Shown here: positions 17,459-25,535 of the stretch, one piece after another
Numbering within the stretch: position 1 is the first letter of the stretch
Layout: each line of letters begins with the position of its first letter
From: Flavobacteriaceae bacterium
GTDB taxonomy: Bacteria; Bacteroidota; Bacteroidia; Flavobacteriales; Flavobacteriaceae
Assembly (NCBI GenBank): GCA_013001285.1
Contig: JABDMU010000044.1
Span: 62,001-126,000 of the forward strand
DNA length: 64,000 bases
Direction of reading: 5' to 3'
Position numbers and translations under genes: made by a program
Notes under the pieces: generated by a model
The model's input: the letters and a program-made list of their open reading frames with translations, nothing else
What the model was told of the DNA's origin: nothing
Database searches by the model: none

Positions 17459-18528
17459 TTAGGTGATTTTCCTAAGGTTTCAAAAATATTTCTAAGGTCT
17501 TTTTTATATGGGAGATGCTCTGCTCGTCCTTTTTTAAATATATCATTGCTATTGCCTTGACCTTTTCTAAGTTCTTTTTGTTCTCTATATGGTAATGCGT
17601 GAACTTCTTTACATTGTGTAGAGCAGCAGTTATTCATTTCTTCTTTGCATTCATCACATTGAATAAACAATAAATGGCATGCATCATTAGCACAATTTGT
17701 ATGCACATCAAATGGTTGCCCGCATTGATGGCATTGGGCAATGACTTCGTCAGTGATTAGTTCACATCGTCTATCATCGAAAACAAAATTCTTGCCTATA
17801 AATTTATTTTCAAGGCCCTGGTCTTTCACTTGTCTAGCATATTCAATAATCCCACCTTCCAATTGATAAACCTTTTGAAATCCTTTATGTTTAAAATAGG
17901 CACTTGCCTTCTCACAACGAATTCCGCCCGTGCAATACATAACGAGGTTCTTTTCTTCCTTAAAATCTTTTAAGTCTTCTTCAATTATAGGTAGTGATTC
18001 TCTGAAGGTGTCAACATTTGGCGTTATGGCATTTTGGAAATGACCGATCTCACTTTCATAGTGGTTTCGCATATCGACCAATATCGTGTTTTCATCGTCA
18101 ATAAGTTCATTAAATTGCTCGGCTCCCACATGAATCCCTTTGTTGGTCACATCAAAGCTGGCGTCGTTCAATCCATCGGCTACGATCTTTTTTCGCACCT
18201 TGATTTTCAGTTTTAAAAATGATTTGTTGTCCTGTTCTCGAGCAATATTTAATCTGATATCCTTCAAAAATGAGATCTCATCTAAATGTGCTTTGAAGTT
18301 TTCAAAATGATCAGCAGGTAGTGACAATTGGCCGTTTATGCCTTCATGAGCGACATAAATTCTTCCTAAAACATCTAATTTGTTCCAAGTGATAAATAAC
18401 TGATCTCTAAAGTCTTTTGGGTCTTCTATATGCGCATATTTGTAGAAAGAAAGGGTTAATCGCTTTTTCCCAGCTTTATCAATAAGCTCTTCTCTTTCTT
18501 TTGCGCTTAATGTATTGTACAGTTGCAT
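17455..18528 (-). CDS. trhO: tRNA uridine(34) hydroxylase, rhodanese-like TrhO
   Basis: 357 residues. An N-terminal acylphosphatase-like/UPF0176 domain (HEGINGQLS near 63) is followed by a rhodanese domain (about 130-225) with active loop YCTGGIRCEKAS. A C-terminal cysteine-rich segment (CHQCGQPF, CANDACHLLFIQCDEC, CCSTQC) probably binds zinc. TrhO (YceA in E. coli) makes 5-hydroxyuridine at tRNA position 34 using O2. It has its own promoter at 18564-18596 and leads the two-gene unit with the radical SAM gene. Confidence 0.92.
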   Translation of the reverse strand: MQLYNTLSAKEREELIDKAGKKRLTLSFYKYAHIEDPKDFRDQLFITWNKLDVLGRIYVAHEGINGQLSLPADHFENFKAHLDEISFLKDIRLNIAREQDNKSFLKLKIKVRKKIVADGLNDASFDVTNKGIHVGAEQFNELIDDENTILVDMRNHYESEIGHFQNAITPNVDTFRESLPIIEEDLKDFKEEKNLVMYCTGGIRCEKASAYFKHKGFQKVYQLEGGIIEYARQVKDQGLENKFIGKNFVFDDRRCELITDEVIAQCHQCGQPFDVHTNCANDACHLLFIQCDECKEEMNNCCSTQCKEVHALPYREQKELRKGQGNSNDIFKKGRAEHLPYKKDLRNIFETLGKSPK

Positions 18529-18563
18529 GCTATACTAATTTTAAGTTTAAGAAATAATAGGTG

Positions 18564-18596
18564 CAAAGGTACTATTAATTTAGTCACAAGCACAAA
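18564..18596 (-). promoter_or_regulatory. Promoter of trhO
   Basis: Read on the - strand, -7 element TACCTTTG (18571-18564, exact TAnnTTTG) with TTTG at 18596-18593 as the -33 element and a 21-base spacer. Expected start of transcription is about 30 bases before the trhO ATG. Confidence 0.7.
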
Positions 18597-18601
18597 CAAA
18601 A

Positions 18602-18627
18602 AGCACTTCAATAGCTATTGAAGTGCT
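18602..18627 (-). terminator. Perfect 26-base palindrome, terminator-like, no assigned transcript
   Basis: AGCACTTCAATAG followed directly by its reverse complement CTATTGAAGTGCT. On the - strand it is followed by TTTTT, so it looks like an intrinsic terminator for leftward transcription. However, the only leftward gene here, trhO, has its promoter after it. No gene is annotated between it and recA. Confidence 0.55.
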
Positions 18628-18771
18628 CTAATTTATTAATGAAAGTTCTTGTAAAACTTCATTTCTGACAAAACTTTTGAACCCTAAATAGGGCTTTTCA
18701 TAGCAAATATTTTCCCAGTTATATTGTATAGATGCAAAAACTATAAAAAGGTTGCGTTATAAAATTGTATG

Positions 18772-18798
18772 CTGCTAAAAGAAGTATTATTTTAGCAG
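18772..18798. promoter_or_regulatory. Inverted repeat in the recA upstream region
   Basis: CTGCTAAAA (18772-18780) and TTTTAGCAG (18790-18798) are perfect 9-base arms around a 9-base spacer, ending 25 bases before the recA ATG. It could be a repressor operator for damage-inducible control or an mRNA leader hairpin. No exact TAnnTTTG element was found upstream of recA. Confidence 0.5.
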
Positions 18799-18823
18799 GA
18801 ATTAGAACAAAAAAATTGAAGCA

Positions 18824-19825
18824 ATGAGTAGTGATAAAGACGCAAAATTAAAAGCATTAAAATTAACTTTAGATAAATTAGATAAGGCCTACGGAAAAGG
18901 AACTGTAATGAAAATGAGTGACGCGGCTGTTGAAGATGTAGACGCCATTTCATCGGGTTCATTGGGACTGGATATTGCCTTGGGCGTGGGTGGTTATCCA
19001 CGCGGTAGAGTTATAGAAATTTACGGTCCTGAATCCTCAGGAAAAACCACATTAACACTTCATGCCATAGCCGAAGCCCAAAAAGCAGGTGGAATTGCAG
19101 CTTTTATTGATGCCGAACATGCTTTTGACCGCTATTATGCGCAGAGCTTAGGAATTGATATTGATAATTTGATCATATCTCAACCAGATCATGGTGAGCA
19201 GGCTTTAGAAATTACTGATAATCTTATCCGTTCTGGTGCCATAGATATTATTGTTATTGATTCTGTTGCTGCACTAACACCTAAAAGCGAAATTGAAGGT
19301 GAAATGGGTGATTCAAAAATGGGGCTTCATGCCAGATTAATGTCGCAGGCTTTAAGAAAACTAACGGCTTCAATAAGCAAAACGAATTGCACAGTGATCT
19401 TTATCAATCAGTTAAGAGAGAAAATTGGGGTCATGTTCGGGAATCCAGAAACCACAACTGGTGGAAATGCCTTAAAGTTTTATGCTTCCGTTAGGTTAGA
19501 TATCAGACGATCTACACAGATTAAAGACAGCGATAATAAGGTCCTTGGTAATAAAACCCGAGTTAAAGTAGTTAAGAATAAAGTGGCACCGCCATTTAGA
19601 ATGGCCGAATTTGATATTATGTATGGTGAAGGCATCTCGAAAGTAGGTGAAATCATTGATGTAGCTGTTGAATATGACATCATCAAGAAGAGCGGCTCAT
19701 GGTTTAGCTATGAAGACACAAAATTAGGCCAAGGTAGGGACGCTGTTAAAAAATTGATCAAAGATAATCCCGAACTCATGGAAGAGCTCGAAGGCAAAAT
19801 TAAAGCTATAATTTCTGAAGGCTAA
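18824..19825 (+). CDS. recA: Recombinase RecA
   Basis: 333 residues. ATP-dependent strand-exchange protein of homologous recombination and DNA repair. Walker A GPESSGKT at 68-75, the FIDAEHAFD segment, Walker [11 protein letters not shown], the [15 protein letters not shown] region with DNA-binding loop L1, [22 protein letters not shown] covering loop L2, and the C-terminal domain are all intact. The acidic C-terminal tail is very short compared with E. coli RecA, as in many Bacteroidota. It is a single-gene unit with its own terminator; two hairpins lie in the 295-base region upstream. Confidence 0.98.
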   Translation: MSSDKDAKLKALKLTLDKLDKAYGKGTVMKMSDAAVEDVDAISSGSLGLDIALGVGGYPRGRVIEIYGPESSGKTTLTLHAIAEAQKAGGIAAFIDAEHAFDRYYAQSLGIDIDNLIISQPDHGEQALEITDNLIRSGAIDIIVIDSVAALTPKSEIEGEMGDSKMGLHARLMSQALRKLTASISKTNCTVIFINQLREKIGVMFGNPETTTGGNALKFYASVRLDIRRSTQIKDSDNKVLGNKTRVKVVKNKVAPPFRMAEFDIMYGEGISKVGEIIDVAVEYDIIKKSGSWFSYEDTKLGQGRDAVKKLIKDNPELMEELEGKIKAIISEG

Positions 19826-19831
19826 GCGTTG

Positions 19832-19857
19832 AAAATCCCGATTAAATCGGGATTTTT
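19832..19857 (+). terminator. Terminator of recA
   Basis: Stem AAATCCCGAT / ATCGGGATTT with a 3-base loop, followed by further T residues on the + strand, 7 bases after the recA stop. Confidence 0.88.
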
Positions 19858-19931
19858 TACCTTTACTACGCAACCTTTTTAAAATTTAAGCATCTATATC
19901 TTAACAAAGATTGTATTAAAACTTAAATGAT

Positions 19932-20360
19932 ATGAAGAAATCTGTCTTTTTTGCCCTATTGATGAGCGTGATTTGGTCATGCAGTGTGGATGATAATGTC
20001 TCTGACGAATTTCATTTAGAAATTTTACCTATTCGTTCTGTTGAAGGCATCCCAAATGAAGTTCATTACAACGAAGTATATACCATTGATTATACCTATA
20101 CAAGGCCAACCACTTGCCATGTGTATAATGACTTGTATTATTTGTCTGAAGGTGATTTAAGAACCGTAGCTGTAATTAGTACGGTTTTTAACGAAACCCA
20201 AGGTACAATATGTGAGCCTTTAAATGAAGAAATTGAGGCTCGATCATTTACTTTTCATGTTCAAAACAATGCTGGAACCTATATTTTTCAGTTTTGGCAA
20301 GGCGAAGATGAAAATGGAGAAGACCAATTTTTAATTTACGAAGTGCCAATAATCCAGTAA
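19932..20360 (+). CDS. Hypothetical lipoprotein
   Basis: 142 residues. A short signal peptide (MKKSVFFALLMSVIWSC) ends in a lipobox-like IWSC with Cys17, so the mature protein is probably lipid-anchored and faces the periplasm or surface. The rest is acidic and beta-rich, with Cys at two places that could pair. I recognise no domain. It ends 26 bases before the sigma factor gene and may be cotranscribed with it, perhaps as part of an envelope-stress circuit; that link is inference only. Confidence 0.7.
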   Translation: MKKSVFFALLMSVIWSCSVDDNVSDEFHLEILPIRSVEGIPNEVHYNEVYTIDYTYTRPTTCHVYNDLYYLSEGDLRTVAVISTVFNETQGTICEPLNEEIEARSFTFHVQNNAGTYIFQFWQGEDENGEDQFLIYEVPIIQ

Positions 20361-20386
20361 TTGTCTAATTTTTAATTACCTGTCAT

Positions 20387-20926
20387 TTGAGTCTAGAGCA
20401 ACTCATAGAAAAATGTAAAAAAAATGATACTACAGCTCAAAGTGAAATATATAAATTGTTTTCAAGGAAATTGTTTTCACTTTGCCTTAAGTATTCAAGA
20501 AATCATGCCGAAGCCGAAGATAATCTGCAAGACGCTTTTATAACCATTTTCGAAAAAATTGCTCAATTTAAAAACACAGGTGCTTTTGAAGGCTGGATGA
20601 AACGCATTACGATCAACACCGCATTACAACGCTATAGAGGCAAAGGTGTTTTAAATATTGTGAACGAAGGAAATATTGAAGATGTAACTGTTGAATATGA
20701 AGAAGATGTGAGTATTGATTTTTTATTGAATTGTATTCAAGAACTTCCCGATAGATATAGAATGGTTTTTAACCTATATGCTCTTGACGGATATTCGCAT
20801 AAAGAAATAGCAGAAATGCTCGACATTACAACAGGAACAACAAAGTCAAATTTGGCGAGAGCCAGAATGATATTAAAAGAGAAAGTAGAAACTTATAAAT
20901 CGCAAATGAATTTGCAATCCTTATAA
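20387..20926 (+). CDS. ECF-type RNA polymerase sigma factor
   Basis: 179 residues from a TTG start at 20387; the resulting MSLEQLIEKCKK matches the usual family beginning and no ATG is available. Region 2 includes CLKYSRNHAEAEDNLQDAFITIFEKIAQF and GWMKRITIN (-10 recognition). Region 4 includes LPDRYRMVFNLYALDGYSHKEIAEML and TTKSNLARAR (helix-turn-helix for the -35/-33 element). Sigma-70 family, extracytoplasmic function type. The stop overlaps the next ATG by 1 base (TAATG), so its neighbour is likely its membrane-bound regulator or effector. Confidence 0.92.
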   Translation: MSLEQLIEKCKKNDTTAQSEIYKLFSRKLFSLCLKYSRNHAEAEDNLQDAFITIFEKIAQFKNTGAFEGWMKRITINTALQRYRGKGVLNIVNEGNIEDVTVEYEEDVSIDFLLNCIQELPDRYRMVFNLYALDGYSHKEIAEMLDITTGTTKSNLARARMILKEKVETYKSQMNLQSL

Positions 20927-22428
20927 TGAGTGATAAAAAACATATAGATAGACTCTTTCAGGAAAAGCTTAAAGATTTTGAAGCAAGTCCAAGCCCTGCA
21001 GTTTGGGAACACATTAGTTCCAAACTTGAACAGCCTAAGAAAGATAGAAAATTAATTCCCCTTTGGTGGAAAGTGGCAGGAATTGCCGCAGGTATTGTAT
21101 TGCTTATTTCAATAGGCAGCGCACTCCTTAATGGAAATGACCCACAAGTTGACCCTAATACAATTGTCAATACTGAGGATACCAATTCAAATTCAGAAAT
21201 TAATAACTCTCAGGACGCAATTGTCAACGATCTTGATCAAGCGGATGATAAGTTGGCTTCAGAAGAAATGCCTTTAAATACGAACCTAAACGATGATTCA
21301 GAAGGCTCAGAAACCAAACCCAATGCAAATAATCGCCTTTCTGAACAGAATAAAACACAGAAAACAAACGTTGTTACAACTGCCAACACAACTAAAACAC
21401 AAAAACTGAAAAAGGAGCAATTAGCTAATAAAGCCCCAATTGAAGAACAAAATGCTATTGTTGATCAGAAGAATGATGAACAAAAGGATCCTTCCCTTGA
21501 TTTAAACAGCATTGATGAGCAAAAAGCAAATGATTTGATCAAAGGAAACAATAAAACTAATGATGCATTAACTGATTCAAACGAAGCATCAACAAAACAG
21601 GATGAAAGTGATTCAACCACAATTGAAGAAGACGAAAAATTGTCATTGACTGAAGAAACACTCAATGAAGATGAAAAAACAGAAGACGCTGTAGTTGAAA
21701 CCGAAGATCAAGGTAAACGATGGCGTATTAACCCAAATATTGCGCCTGTGTATTTTAATTCCTTTGGCTCTGGATCATCAATCGATGATCAATTTGTAAA
21801 TAATTCTAGATCTGGTGAAATAAATATGAGTTATGGTGTAGGTGCTGCCTATGAGCTAAATTCGAAGTTAAGTCTTCGTGCAGGAATCAATCAGGTTAAA
21901 TTGGGTTATAGTACGAACAACGTAGTTGTTTATAACAATATTGAGCCAAGTATTGAGAATAATCCGTTAAAAAATGTAGCACTTAATGCCAATAGTCAAG
22001 ATCTTTCTTTCTTGAGTGGAAATGGACTAAACTTTGCTCAAGTTCCTGGTGTAGTATCCAATAATATTAAATCATCTATTGATCAGGAATTAGGTTTTAT
22101 CGAAGTCCCAGTTGAAGTAGAATATAAGATTAGTGATAAAAAATTAGGAGTAAGCGTCATTGGTGGATTCAGTACGCTATTCCTTAACCAAAACGAAGTG
22201 TATTCATCACTTCAAGGTGACAGAACGCTTTTGGGTGAAGCAACAAATATTAAAAAGACAAGTTTTAGCGCTAATTTCGGAGTTGGTGTAAACTATAATA
22301 TTTCAAAACAAATTGATTTAAATCTTGAGCCTGTGTTAAAATATCAGTTGAATACTTTTGAAAATACTTCAGGTAGTTTCAACCCTTATTTCTTCGGAAT
22401 TTATACAGGATTTAGCTTTAAATTTTAA
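20926..22428 (+). CDS. Membrane-anchored protein with anti-sigma-like N-terminus and beta-barrel-like C-terminus
   Basis: 500 residues. Residues 1-44 are a soluble, charged segment (HIDRLFQEKLKDFEASPSPA). A membrane helix at about 46-68 follows (WWKVAGIAAGIVLLISIGSAL). Then comes a ~195-residue low-complexity linker rich in Asn, Glu, Lys, Asp and Thr. From about 268 there are alternating beta strands ending in FGIYTGFSFKF, like small outer-membrane barrels with a C-terminal aromatic. Position directly after the sigma gene suggests an anti-sigma factor whose far end may reach the outer membrane. The anti-sigma role and the barrel are inferences; no catalytic residues are seen. Confidence 0.75.
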   Translation: MSDKKHIDRLFQEKLKDFEASPSPAVWEHISSKLEQPKKDRKLIPLWWKVAGIAAGIVLLISIGSALLNGNDPQVDPNTIVNTEDTNSNSEINNSQDAIVNDLDQADDKLASEEMPLNTNLNDDSEGSETKPNANNRLSEQNKTQKTNVVTTANTTKTQKLKKEQLANKAPIEEQNAIVDQKNDEQKDPSLDLNSIDEQKANDLIKGNNKTNDALTDSNEASTKQDESDSTTIEEDEKLSLTEETLNEDEKTEDAVVETEDQGKRWRINPNIAPVYFNSFGSGSSIDDQFVNNSRSGEINMSYGVGAAYELNSKLSLRAGINQVKLGYSTNNVVVYNNIEPSIENNPLKNVALNANSQDLSFLSGNGLNFAQVPGVVSNNIKSSIDQELGFIEVPVEVEYKISDKKLGVSVIGGFSTLFLNQNEVYSSLQGDRTLLGEATNIKKTSFSANFGVGVNYNISKQIDLNLEPVLKYQLNTFENTSGSFNPYFFGIYTGFSFKF

Positions 22429-22491
22429 GATTTTTTAGTTGGTTAGATTGGTTATTGTACTCCTGCCATACTAGGAGATACAATGATTACA

Positions 22492-22520
22492 AAAAGCTGC
22501 TCTTGCCAAGAGCAGCTTTT
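22492..22520. terminator. Bidirectional terminator between convergent genes
   Basis: Stem AAAAGCTGCTCTT / AAGAGCAGCTTTT (13 bp) with a 3-base loop. It lies between the end of the barrel-like gene (+) and the end of plsC (-), which stops 5 bases beyond it. Flanking A and T runs allow termination on both strands. Confidence 0.88.
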
Positions 22521-22524
22521 CTTT

Positions 22525-23256
22525 TTAAGGCTTTAATCCTGCTAAAATAATAGCTCGCGATTTTGCGTTTAGAGCTTTTGTATCTTCTATCTCTAGATCT
22601 TTAGTTTCTATAAGATCGTTCATTTTTACACGTAACAATCCGGGACCTCCACTAAAAAAAGTATACGAATAGCGTTTTTTGTTATCTAAAAATACAAATG
22701 GGACTACAGGAATCCTGTGTTTGATGGCTAATCTGAAAGCACCATCTTTAAACTCATCTAAAACAATATGTTCCTCAGGTACCTTTCCTTCAGGAAAAAT
22801 GCAAATGCTCAATCCTGATTGCAATCGGCGTTGGGCTCTAATAAAAACACCTTGCCTACTTTTTGGGTCATTTCTATCGACTAAGATACAGGTGCGTTTA
22901 TAAAAAAAACCGAATAAAGGGAGCTTTGCAAGTTCTTTCTTCCCAACAAAAACAAACGGATTGCTTTTTACGCTCACAAGCATCAACATAATATCAATCA
23001 TTGATGTATGATTTGCAATAAACATATAACTTTTCCCCTTCTCTAATGGCTGTTTATTCAATATTTTCCATCGAAACCCCATCCCGATCAATATGAATTT
23101 TGACCAGAATCGTGCTAGTTTAAAAAAGTGCTTATACCAGCTTTCCTTCGAAATGGATATGAGTAACACAGGAAATAGAATGATAATTGGTGCTATTACC
23201 AATACATAAAACCAAATTCGGTAAACTATCCAGAATGGGTATTTCAAGATTTTCAT
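22525..23256 (-). CDS. plsC: 1-acyl-sn-glycerol-3-phosphate acyltransferase
   Basis: 243 residues from the ATG at 23256. The frame extends three codons further to a TTG at 23265, but that TTG is part of the -7 promoter element, so it cannot be translated from this promoter. N-terminal hydrophobic helices lead to the acyltransferase motif NHTSMID, with catalytic His83 and Asp88 (HX4D). Then come VDRNDPKSRQG and the FPEGK motif. It acylates lysophosphatidic acid at the inner membrane in phospholipid synthesis. The expected transcript starts within a few bases of the ATG. Confidence 0.9.
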   Translation of the reverse strand: MKILKYPFWIVYRIWFYVLVIAPIIILFPVLLISISKESWYKHFFKLARFWSKFILIGMGFRWKILNKQPLEKGKSYMFIANHTSMIDIMLMLVSVKSNPFVFVGKKELAKLPLFGFFYKRTCILVDRNDPKSRQGVFIRAQRRLQSGLSICIFPEGKVPEEHIVLDEFKDGAFRLAIKHRIPVVPFVFLDNKKRYSYTFFSGGPGLLRVKMNDLIETKDLEIEDTKALNAKSRAIILAGLKP

Positions 23257-23262
23257 AAGTAT

Positions 23263-23297
23263 CAAAACTACTAAATTAATTGAGCTATTCTGTCAAA
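23263..23297 (-). promoter_or_regulatory. Promoter of plsC
   Basis: On the - strand, -7 element TAGTTTTG (23270-23263, exact consensus) and TTTG at 23297-23294 as the -33 element, with a 23-base spacer. Only six bases separate the -7 element from the ATG, so the message should be leaderless or nearly so. Confidence 0.65.
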
Positions 23298-23310
23298 AAA
23301 ATTACCTTTG
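23280..23310 (+). promoter_or_regulatory. Promoter of trpS
   Basis: TTG at 23280-23282, 20-base spacer, TACCTTTG at 23303-23310 (exact TAnnTTTG). The trpS ATG is 23 bases downstream. The element overlaps the divergent plsC promoter by 18 bases. Confidence 0.75.
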
Positions 23311-23333
23311 CTGGAATATTGATACTAAAATAA

Positions 23334-24302
23334 ATGGCCAGAATATTAACAGGCGTACAAAGCACGGGAACGCCACATCTTGGAAATCTGTTAGGCGCTA
23401 TCATTCCCGCAATTAAAATGAGCACTGATCCAAGCAATGAATCTTTCCTTTTTATTGCAGATATGCATTCCTTAACGCAAATAAAAGATGCTGAGCTTCT
23501 CAGAAATAATACCTATTCAACGGCTGCCACCTGGCTTGCCTGTGGGTTAGATGTTGACAATACTGTTTTTTACAGACAAAGTGATGTCCCTCAAGTAACT
23601 GAACTAACTTGGTATTTAAGCTGTTTTTTTCCGTATCAACGCCTGACCTTAGCACATAGTTTTAAAGATAAGTCAGACCGTTTAGAAGATGTAAATGCTG
23701 GATTATTTTCATATCCAATGCTTATGGCCGCGGATATTCTGCTTTATGATGCCGAGATCATTCCCGTTGGAAAAGATCAGTTGCAACACATTGAAATGAC
23801 TCGTAACGTCGCCATGCGTTTTCATGCACAAATGGGCGACACTTTTGTGATCCCAGAAGCCGATATACAAAAAGAAACCATGCATGTTCCTGGTACGGAT
23901 GGCAGTAAAATGAGTAAAAGTAAAAACAACATCATCAATGTATTTCTCCCGGAGAAACAATTGCGTAAACAAATCATGGGTATTCAAACTGATAGTACGC
24001 CATTAGAAGAGCCAAAAGACTGGAAATCCTGTAATTGTTTTGCCATTTATTCCTTATTGGCCTCGGATGAACACATTGCTGAAATGAAGGCAAATTATGA
24101 GAACGGAGGTTATGGATATGGTCATGCAAAGCAGGCATTATTTGAACAAATTCTGAACACATTCAAAACCGTAAGGGAACGTTATGATTATTTTATGAAT
24201 AATCAGAATGAAATTGACGACCTACTACACATTGGTGCAGAAAAGGCAAAAGTTGTAGCCAACGAAGTCCTAGGTCGTGTCAGACAAAAAGCTGGATATT
24301 AA
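23334..24302 (+). CDS. trpS: Tryptophanyl-tRNA synthetase
   Basis: 322 residues. Class I aminoacyl-tRNA synthetase charging tRNA-Trp in the cytoplasm. The HIGH-type signature is TPHLGN at 13-18 and the KMSKS loop is at 192-196. GVQSTGTPHLG, PVGKDQLQHIEMTRNVA and the C-terminal anticodon-binding helices are typical of bacterial TrpRS, and the length is normal. Its stop overlaps the dprA stop on the opposite strand within TTAA. No hairpin terminator lies between the two convergent genes. Confidence 0.97.
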   Translation: MARILTGVQSTGTPHLGNLLGAIIPAIKMSTDPSNESFLFIADMHSLTQIKDAELLRNNTYSTAATWLACGLDVDNTVFYRQSDVPQVTELTWYLSCFFPYQRLTLAHSFKDKSDRLEDVNAGLFSYPMLMAADILLYDAEIIPVGKDQLQHIEMTRNVAMRFHAQMGDTFVIPEADIQKETMHVPGTDGSKMSKSKNNIINVFLPEKQLRKQIMGIQTDSTPLEEPKDWKSCNCFAIYSLLASDEHIAEMKANYENGGYGYGHAKQALFEQILNTFKTVRERYDYFMNNQNEIDDLLHIGAEKAKVVANEVLGRVRQKAGY

Positions 24303-25399
24303 ACTAATTCAAATAATTTTCCTGGCAGCGGTCTAATCACCCCTTTTAATTCTAAATTCAATAAAATGGATGCCACTTTATAGGTAGGCATATTGACTGA
24401 AATTGCAATCCCATCTATATGTGCATTCTCTTTATTTTTTAAAGCCTCATATATTATTTTTTCATCGCCCTCTAAAGCAGTAAACAATTGTTGTTGTATC
24501 GGTTTTTGTTCTGTCTTTAACTGCCAATTTAAGATATATGGAATGTCGGCAGGTTGTGATAGAAGGTGCGCTCTTTGCAACTTAATAAGGTTATTACAAC
24601 CAACACTTTGAGGATCATTTGTGCGCCCAGGAACAGCAAATATTTCCCGATTATACGAGTTGGCTATTTCAGCAGTAACCAAGCTTCCTCCTTTTTCTGC
24701 TGATTCAATTATTATGGTTGCTTCCGATAGACCTGCAATGATCCTATTTCGTTTTAAAAAATTGTTCCGATTAAAGTCATCAGAACTCCAAAAGTCAGTA
24801 AAAAACCCACCATGAGCTTCCACTTGATCAATATATTTTGCATGTGCTTTCGGATAAATTTGATTAAGTCCATGAGCCAAGCAAGCGATTGTTTGAAGGT
24901 TATTATCTATTGCTGCTTTTTGAGCTGTAATATCTGTTCCGTAGGCAAAACCCGAGACAATCACGGGATTAAATGGGGACAAATAACTCACAAGTTCTTC
25001 GCAAAACTGTATACCTTGCCTTGTGATATTTCGCGTGCCCACGACACTTATTGTGGGTTGCCGGTTGAGATTGATCTTCCCTCTTTGAAATAGCAAGATT
25101 GGACCGTCAATACAATGTTTTAAACGCTCCGGGTAGGTGTCATCTTGATAAAAATGCCATTGAATTCCGTTGTTTTTCATGAATTTCAACTCCTCTTGAG
25201 CAGCTATTAAATAGTCCTTTTTAAACAAATCTCTGAGAATATAACTTCCAATGCCACCAATCTTCTGGAGTCTACTTTTCTTTTCTAAAAATACAGCTTC
25301 AACAGAGCCACAATATTCAATTAATTTTTTTGCCGAAATATCTCCAATTTTGTCCGTCTTCTGAAGTGCTAGGGTTTGAATGAGTTCATTTTCGGTCAT
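24299..25399 (-). CDS. dprA: DNA processing protein DprA
   Basis: 366 residues. A helical N-terminal (HhH-like) domain, a Rossmann-like DprA core with SVVGTRNITRQG, VSGFAYGTDITAQKAA, CLAHGLNQIYPKAH, EATIIIESAEKGGSLVTAEIA and FAVPGRTNDPQSVGCNNLI, and a C-terminal winged-helix segment. It binds incoming single-stranded DNA and loads RecA during natural transformation. Its presence alone does not prove competence, since DprA is widespread. The trpS and dprA reading frames end inside each other. Confidence 0.96.
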   Translation of the reverse strand: MTENELIQTLALQKTDKIGDISAKKLIEYCGSVEAVFLEKKSRLQKIGGIGSYILRDLFKKDYLIAAQEELKFMKNNGIQWHFYQDDTYPERLKHCIDGPILLFQRGKINLNRQPTISVVGTRNITRQGIQFCEELVSYLSPFNPVIVSGFAYGTDITAQKAAIDNNLQTIACLAHGLNQIYPKAHAKYIDQVEAHGGFFTDFWSSDDFNRNNFLKRNRIIAGLSEATIIIESAEKGGSLVTAEIANSYNREIFAVPGRTNDPQSVGCNNLIKLQRAHLLSQPADIPYILNWQLKTEQKPIQQQLFTALEGDEKIIYEALKNKENAHIDGIAISVNMPTYKVASILLNLELKGVIRPLPGKLFELV

Positions 25400-25522
25400 A
25401 CATCAGGTTTCTAAAAATTAAATATAGATTATTTTCTCTATTCTTTAATGATATTTATTGATTAATTCTCCATAACTGTTAATAACTCCTTCATTTTTTC
25501 TGGGATGCATTACAAAAATTTT

Positions 25523-25530
25523 TAACTTTG
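25523..25530 (+). promoter_or_regulatory. -7 promoter element of the HU/SPOR gene
   Basis: TAACTTTG, exact TAnnTTTG, ending 5 bases before the ATG at 25536. A transcript from here would start almost at the start codon. No clear -33 element is seen at the expected distance. Confidence 0.55.
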
Positions 25531-25535
25531 TTTCT

